Assembly (NCBI RefSeq): GCF_038396785.1
Contig: NZ_CP151087.1
Coordinates: 4,464,001 to 4,528,000 of the forward strand
Direction: 5' to 3'
DNA from: Sphingobacterium thalpophilum
GTDB lineage: Bacteria; Bacteroidota; Bacteroidia; Sphingobacteriales; Sphingobacteriaceae
DNA length: 64,000 nucleotides
Position 1 is the first letter of the stretch, and every line of letters starts with the position of its first letter. Below are positions 59,681-64,000 of the stretch, in pieces. The notes under the pieces were generated by a model. That model did not search any database. It had not been told where the DNA came from and worked only from the letters and a program-made list of their open reading frames with translations. The translations under genes were made by a program, and so were the position numbers.

Positions 59681-61507
59681 TTACGATTTGTTTTTATTTT
59701 GTTGTGCTTGTTGTTGTGCACGCATCATCTCTTCCATTTTCGTTTGGAAGCTCGATTTTTTATCTGCTTTTGGATTCCTTTTATTTTCCTCCAATTTAGC
59801 TAAGATTTTCTCATCATTCACCATGGTGCGAATAACCAACTGAGTCAAGAACGTAAATAATGCACTTAAGAAATAGTAGTAGTTCAAACCTGCTGGGAAG
59901 CTATTCAAAACAAAGAAGAAAATCAAAGGCATGATATAGCCCATGTATTTCATTTGTCCTGTAGCACCAGATGTAGCGTTGTTATACCAAGTCGTTAACA
60001 ATGTTGTCAATGTCATCAAGATACACATCAACGAGATGTGGTTGAATGATCCAAAAATAGGTGCAAATGTAAACAGCGTATCATAGGTTGACATATCCTT
60101 CATAAACAAGAAGCTTTGTCCTCTCAATTCAAATAAATTTGGAAAGAAGTAGAAGAACGCAATTGTAAATGGCATTTGTAGGACAAGAGGAAGACATCCA
60201 CCAAGTGGATTTACACCAACCTGTTTGTACAATTTCATTTGTTCCTGCTGCATCAACATTTGATTGTCTTCACCCACTTTTGCTTTGATCTCATCCAGCT
60301 GCGGTTTTAATACACGCATTTTTGCCATAGAGACATAAGACTTGTAGGTCATTGGTGAGAGGATCAGCTTCAACATCAATGTTAATAAAAGGATAACGAT
60401 ACCGTAGCTCATATGGAAACCATCCAGGAAGTTAAATACAGGTACTGTAATCCATTGGTTGATCCAACGCATAGGGCCCCAACCCATATTGATGATCGAT
60501 TGGTAGTCATTACCCTCGGCCTTCAATACATTGTATTGATTTGGTCCAAAGAAGAAGTTTAAGGAATAGTTATTGTCCTTATGATTATCAAATGCCAATT
60601 CTGCGTTTGTATTATAGAATTTGACGATGTCGGTTTCTGACGCATGTTTTACATCCACTTTTGCATTGACAAAGCCATCTTTAGTGCTGAGGATATTAGA
60701 AAAGTAATGCTGCTTGAATGCAATCCATTGTACTTTTTTCTCCAATGCTTCATCCGCATCTTTTGATTCTGAAAGATGATCTACTTTATTATCTTCTTTA
60801 TAATAAAGTGTAGATTTCTGTCTTTCAGATTCTATGTTTTGCTCTTTTTGTCTCAACGCGGTGTTCCAGTTAAGGGTCAACGTTTTTTGACTCTGCGGAA
60901 TTAAATTCTGTATCCCTTTTGTGTTAATATCCAGTCCAACATTATAGCCTTTACCAGCAATCGAGTACACATATTCAATATACTGTTCGGCACTGTAATT
61001 TAGTCGGAATTTTACAGATTGTTTACCTTCACCAGAAACTTGGATATCCGAAGATTCTGTATTGAAGTATAAATCATTTGTTGATACGTTTTGACCAGCT
61101 GCGTTAAATTGAAAACCAAACTTATTGTCCTCACCATCAAAAAGCATCAAAGGTTTTCCATTGAAATTCTTTTCGCCTTTTAGTTCTACGGATTTAACCT
61201 TACCACCTTTTGTACTGATTTTGGCAATGATTTTCTCGTTTTCAATCGTAATGACTTTCTCCGTTCCAAATTTTGTCGCACCAAAAGGCTTTTTCAATTC
61301 CGCCGAATCAGCAATCACTGCTGTTTGTGCTGCTTTGGCTTTAGCGGTAGAGTCACTTTCGGCAGGCAGTCCTTTTTCTGCACGAGCTTTAGCCTCTTGT
61401 CTCGCTTGTTCTTGTTTGATTTCCGATTCTGAAGGCTTCATCAGGTAAAATGAACCAGTGATGATAGCAAACATCAGGACCAAACCAATTAGGGTATTTC
61501 TATCCAT
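59681..61507 (-). CDS. yidC: Membrane protein insertase YidC
   Basis: 608 residues, long Gram-negative form. The N-terminal helix (MDRNTLIGLVLMFAIITGSFYLM) and large periplasmic beta-domain (about 70-355) precede the conserved core of five helices. The core includes FHMSYGIVILLLTLMLKLILSPMTYKSYVSMAKMRVLKPQLDEIKAK, with the substrate-groove helix before an Arg-less variant region, and PLGGCLPLVLQMPFTIAFFYFF, then a basic C-terminal tail. It inserts and folds inner-membrane proteins alone or with SecYEG. It lies 40 bp downstream of pyrG in the same direction and likely shares its transcript. Confidence 0.96.
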   Translation of the reverse strand: MDRNTLIGLVLMFAIITGSFYLMKPSESEIKQEQARQEAKARAEKGLPAESDSTAKAKAAQTAVIADSAELKKPFGATKFGTEKVITIENEKIIAKISTKGGKVKSVELKGEKNFNGKPLMLFDGEDNKFGFQFNAAGQNVSTNDLYFNTESSDIQVSGEGKQSVKFRLNYSAEQYIEYVYSIAGKGYNVGLDINTKGIQNLIPQSQKTLTLNWNTALRQKEQNIESERQKSTLYYKEDNKVDHLSESKDADEALEKKVQWIAFKQHYFSNILSTKDGFVNAKVDVKHASETDIVKFYNTNAELAFDNHKDNNYSLNFFFGPNQYNVLKAEGNDYQSIINMGWGPMRWINQWITVPVFNFLDGFHMSYGIVILLLTLMLKLILSPMTYKSYVSMAKMRVLKPQLDEIKAKVGEDNQMLMQQEQMKLYKQVGVNPLGGCLPLVLQMPFTIAFFYFFPNLFELRGQSFLFMKDMSTYDTLFTFAPIFGSFNHISLMCILMTLTTLLTTWYNNATSGATGQMKYMGYIMPLIFFFVLNSFPAGLNYYYFLSALFTFLTQLVIRTMVNDEKILAKLEENKRNPKADKKSSFQTKMEEMMRAQQQAQQNKNKS

Positions 61508-61546
61508 TTTTAATAATTAAACTTAATTAATTGTATCCTTCTATTA

Positions 61547-63157
61547 CTACTTTGATTTTTTGTTGGCCAAAGCAGCGGCTACAAAGCTAACAAAAAGTGG
61601 GTGAGGATTTGCAACAGTTGACTTTAATTCTGGATGAAATTGTCCGGCAACGAAAAATGGATGGTTTTTCAATTCGACAATTTCAACTAATCCAGTCTCC
61701 GGATTGAATCCTGAAGCAATCATTCCAGCTGCTTCATATTGTTTTAAATAGTCATTGTTAAATTCGTAACGGTGACGGTGTCTTTCGGAGATTTTTGTTT
61801 TACCATAAATGGCAAAGGCCTTGGTTCCTTTTTTAATTTCACAGTCGTAAGCACCTAAACGCATTGTACCGCCCATATTGGTGATATTTTTTTGTTCTTC
61901 CATCAAATTGATGACCGGATTGCTGGTATTGGCATCCATTTCAAAACTGTTGGCATCTTTTAATCCCAATACGTTTCTTCCGAATTCGATGACCGAACAT
62001 TGCATACCTAAGCAGATACCAAAGAACGGAATATTATTTTCACGAACATACTGAATAGCATTTAGCTTACCATCCAAGCCGCGTTCACCGAAACCCGGAG
62101 CAACCAAAACTCCATCCATACCTTTCAGCTTTTCAGCAACATTTTCTTTTGTAACACTTTCAGCAGCAATATAGCTCACTTTTACTTTACATTCGTTTGT
62201 TGCGCCCGCATGGATAAATCCTTCGATAATAGACTTGTAAGCATCTGGAAGCTCAACATATTTTCCGACCAAAGCAATATTAACTTCACTTGTCGGGTTT
62301 TTGAGCTTACCTAAAAAGTTTTTCCAGTTTTCTAGATCAGGCTCATTTTTGTTGGAAAGTTTTAGCTTTGTTAATGCTGTTTTATCAAGATTCTCCTTCA
62401 ACATCAATAATGGGACATCATAAATCGTCGACGCATCGATAGATTCTACGACGGCGTTGATGTTGACATTACAGAATTGCGCTAATTTTTTACGGATTTC
62501 TTGCGATAATTTATGTTCAGTACGACATACTAGAATATCAGGTTGTACACCATATTCCAATAATGTTTTTACGGAATGCTGGGTAGGTTTTGTTTTAAGC
62601 TCACCAGCAGCAGCCAAATAAGGGACTAAAGTCAAATGGATAACCAGTGAATTATTGGCTCCTAATTCCCAGCGAAGCTGTCTTACGGCCTCCACAAACG
62701 GTAAGGACTCAATATCGCCTACAGTTCCGCCCAATTCAGTGATGATAATGTCATATTTGCCGGACTCACCCAACAGTTGCATTCTGCGTTTTATCTCATC
62801 GGTGATATGGGGAATCACTTGAACGGTTTTTCCTAAATATGCACCTTCACGTTCTTGTTGGATAACGTGTTGATAGATGCGGCCTGTCGTGACGTTATTT
62901 GCTTGTGAGGTAGGGACATTCAGGAAGCGCTCGTAATGACCTAAGTCAAGGTCTGTTTCAGCGCCATCTTCTGTAACATAACATTCTCCATGTTCATATG
63001 GATTTAATGTTCCTGGATCGATGTTAATGTAAGGGTCGAATTTTTGAATGGTAACTTTATAGCCACGCGCTTGGAGAAGTTTAGCAAGGGAGGCAGCAAT
63101 AATACCTTTCCCCAACGACGAAGTAACGCCGCCCGTAACAAAAATATATTTAGTCAT
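61547..63157 (-). CDS. pyrG: CTP synthase
   Basis: Aminates UTP to CTP with glutamine or ammonia; 536 residues. The synthetase domain (about 1-265) has KYIFVTGGVTSSLGKGI, KFDPYINIDPGTLNPYEHGECYVTEDGAETDLDLGHYERF and TELGGTVGDIES. The class-I glutamine amidotransferase domain (about 290-536) has the nucleophile Cys in FFGICLGMQCSVIEF and the His/Glu of GQFHPELKS. A coding-strand TATCTTTG box (63226-63233) lies about 70 nt upstream. Confidence 0.98.
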   Translation of the reverse strand: MTKYIFVTGGVTSSLGKGIIAASLAKLLQARGYKVTIQKFDPYINIDPGTLNPYEHGECYVTEDGAETDLDLGHYERFLNVPTSQANNVTTGRIYQHVIQQEREGAYLGKTVQVIPHITDEIKRRMQLLGESGKYDIIITELGGTVGDIESLPFVEAVRQLRWELGANNSLVIHLTLVPYLAAAGELKTKPTQHSVKTLLEYGVQPDILVCRTEHKLSQEIRKKLAQFCNVNINAVVESIDASTIYDVPLLMLKENLDKTALTKLKLSNKNEPDLENWKNFLGKLKNPTSEVNIALVGKYVELPDAYKSIIEGFIHAGATNECKVKVSYIAAESVTKENVAEKLKGMDGVLVAPGFGERGLDGKLNAIQYVRENNIPFFGICLGMQCSVIEFGRNVLGLKDANSFEMDANTSNPVINLMEEQKNITNMGGTMRLGAYDCEIKKGTKAFAIYGKTKISERHRHRYEFNNDYLKQYEAAGMIASGFNPETGLVEIVELKNHPFFVAGQFHPELKSTVANPHPLFVSFVAAALANKKSK

Positions 63158-63225
63158 AACAATTAAAGGATTTTCAATTTTATGTGGTCAAAATGACCAA
63201 TAATAGTTGCTCTATGTACGGGATA

Positions 63226-63233
63226 CAAAGATA
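63226..63233 (-). promoter_or_regulatory. TAnnTTTG box of pyrG
   Basis: CAAAGATA on plus, TATCTTTG on the coding strand; exact consensus; predicted leader about 65 nt with no strong hairpin. Confidence 0.5.
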
Positions 63234-63280
63234 GCAATTTTTATTCAAAATCAGAATTGAAGATGGCTCGATTAATTAAA

Positions 63281-64000
63281 TTAAAAATAGATATTACCTT
63301 GGCTATCTATTGTTGTCTTTAATGTAGGCTGTGCTTTTGACTTGATTTCAATGCGATAGAAATTATTACTGTTTGAAAATACAATCTCATAATTTTTGTG
63401 CTCATTTATAATTTCAGGATATAATTTGCTTAGCTCCTGAATTGACGTTGCATAGCGTTTTTTATCCTTTCTATAGATCTGTTGCAGGTAAAAGATATTC
63501 CAGGTAACTTTTTCGAGTGCGAGGAATTGCTCATCGATAGGTTGATGGTCTGTGTCGTTAACAAATTTTATATGTCCCCATCGCTCAGGGTAATGCATAT
63601 TAACGAGGCCGATTGGAGACCATACCCAGTTCTCTTCAGCGAGCGTCTTACCCGTGTTGTCTTTTCTCTTGCTGTAGGTTGTTTCGGTGTTGTCATAATG
63701 CCACTGAACACGTGAGAAGTTTATCTTCCAGGTTTCATTTGCGTTAATCTGATTTCCTTCGCCAAAGTATTTTAGACTTTTTACAGGTATTTTCATTTCC
63801 ACAGTCCAAAATTCATCCTTGTCTTGAGGATTGTTGATGGACCCAGCATGATAGACTGCACTTTCCATATCTTTTGTGTCCCAATTTAGATTAGCCCTGC
63901 CGCCAAAGCGATAACGTTTAGTCATCAAAAGATCCATTACGGTATTTAATGCGTTTATTTCAATCTCTATATATTCTGGCGATAATAGATTTGGCTTGAG
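63281..64000 (-). CDS. CBM9-like (carbohydrate-binding family 9-like) protein, 5' part outside window
   Basis: 239 codons are visible and the frame stays open to the window edge (ending ...SPEYIEIEINALNTV), so the start lies beyond 64000. The sequence INALNTVMDLLMTKRYRFGGRANLNWDTK, then TVEMKIPVKSLKYF, TWKINFSRVQWHYD and WVWSPIGLVNMHYPERWG, is the hallmark of Bacteroidota CBM9-like/DOMON-type proteins with a beta-sandwich ligand domain. It is usually secreted and associated with glycan use. A C-terminal tail of about 65 residues follows the domain. The protein's N-terminus and signal cannot be judged. Confidence 0.85.
   Translation of the reverse strand, partial: LKPNLLSPEYIEIEINALNTVMDLLMTKRYRFGGRANLNWDTKDMESAVYHAGSINNPQDKDEFWTVEMKIPVKSLKYFGEGNQINANETWKINFSRVQWHYDNTETTYSKRKDNTGKTLAEENWVWSPIGLVNMHYPERWGHIKFVNDTDHQPIDEQFLALEKVTWNIFYLQQIYRKDKKRYATSIQELSKLYPEIINEHKNYEIVFSNSNNFYRIEIKSKAQPTLKTTIDSQGNIYF

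Overview
The window reads as chromosomal housekeeping DNA of a Bacteroidota bacterium, most likely from the Sphingobacterium/Pedobacter group. This assignment is an inference from gene content and signals. The supporting signals are the Bacteroidetes promoter box TAnnTTTG, often 18 nt after TTG; the near absence of Shine-Dalgarno sites; DUF4292, DUF4476 and OMP_b-brl_3 family proteins; a RibBA fusion and a fused ThrA; and moderate to low GC. No rRNA, CRISPR array, insertion sequence, integrase or phage gene was found. The contents look vertically inherited, with a few accessory genes.

Layout. 0.1-2.6 kb: atpA-atpG, end of the F1Fo ATP synthase operon. 2.7-8.3 kb: fabH, clpS, a TonB-type outer membrane receptor, a DUF1080 secreted protein and a HAD phosphatase. 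8.5-12.3 kb: a two-component system, a membrane TPR protein and hemE in one tight operon, then hemJ. 12.4-18.6 kb: DUF4476 protein, aldehyde dehydrogenase, DUF393 protein, ribBA, an LptF/G permease and a START-like protein. 18.7-19.1 kb: two identical tRNA(CAU) genes. 19.3-26.6 kb: a PNGase F-like secreted enzyme, an ABC exporter pair, two small unknown proteins, an AraC regulator and a dienoyl-CoA reductase-like SDR. 26.7-29.4 kb: rplM-rpsI-rpsB-tsf. 29.7-36.7 kb: envelope genes (TPR protein, DUF4292 lipoprotein, degenerate EnvC-like M23 protein, TatA, LysM lytic transglycosylase, NlpC/P60) and a phosphoribosyltransferase.

37.1-42.2 kb: a threonine operon thrA-thrB-thrC. It is preceded by a Thr/Ile-rich leader peptide and a strong terminator, a textbook-type attenuator. 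42.2-47.7 kb: a MACPF-domain lipoprotein, RlmI-like methyltransferase, Fsr-like MFS exporter, SGNH hydrolase and class-III aminotransferase. 47.8-49.7 kb: an ECF sigma factor, a membrane anti-sigma candidate with six repeated motifs and a Spy/CpxP-like periplasmic protein. 49.8-54.2 kb: split transketolase and a GH3 glycosidase interrupted by a one-base frameshift. 54.3-63.2 kb: Nfu, purB, two paralogous repeat-rich small lipoproteins, an acyl-CoA dehydrogenase with an unusual N-terminal extension, a two-domain META lipoprotein, yidC and pyrG. The window ends inside a CBM9-like protein.

The most interesting items are the thr attenuator with a specific antiterminator pairing, the MACPF lipoprotein, the repeat-expanded anti-sigma candidate, the twin small lipoproteins sharing an upstream block, the structured element between rpsB and tsf, and strong Shine-Dalgarno sites confined to rpsI and rpsB. 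All functional calls come from reading motifs by eye; no database search was run.
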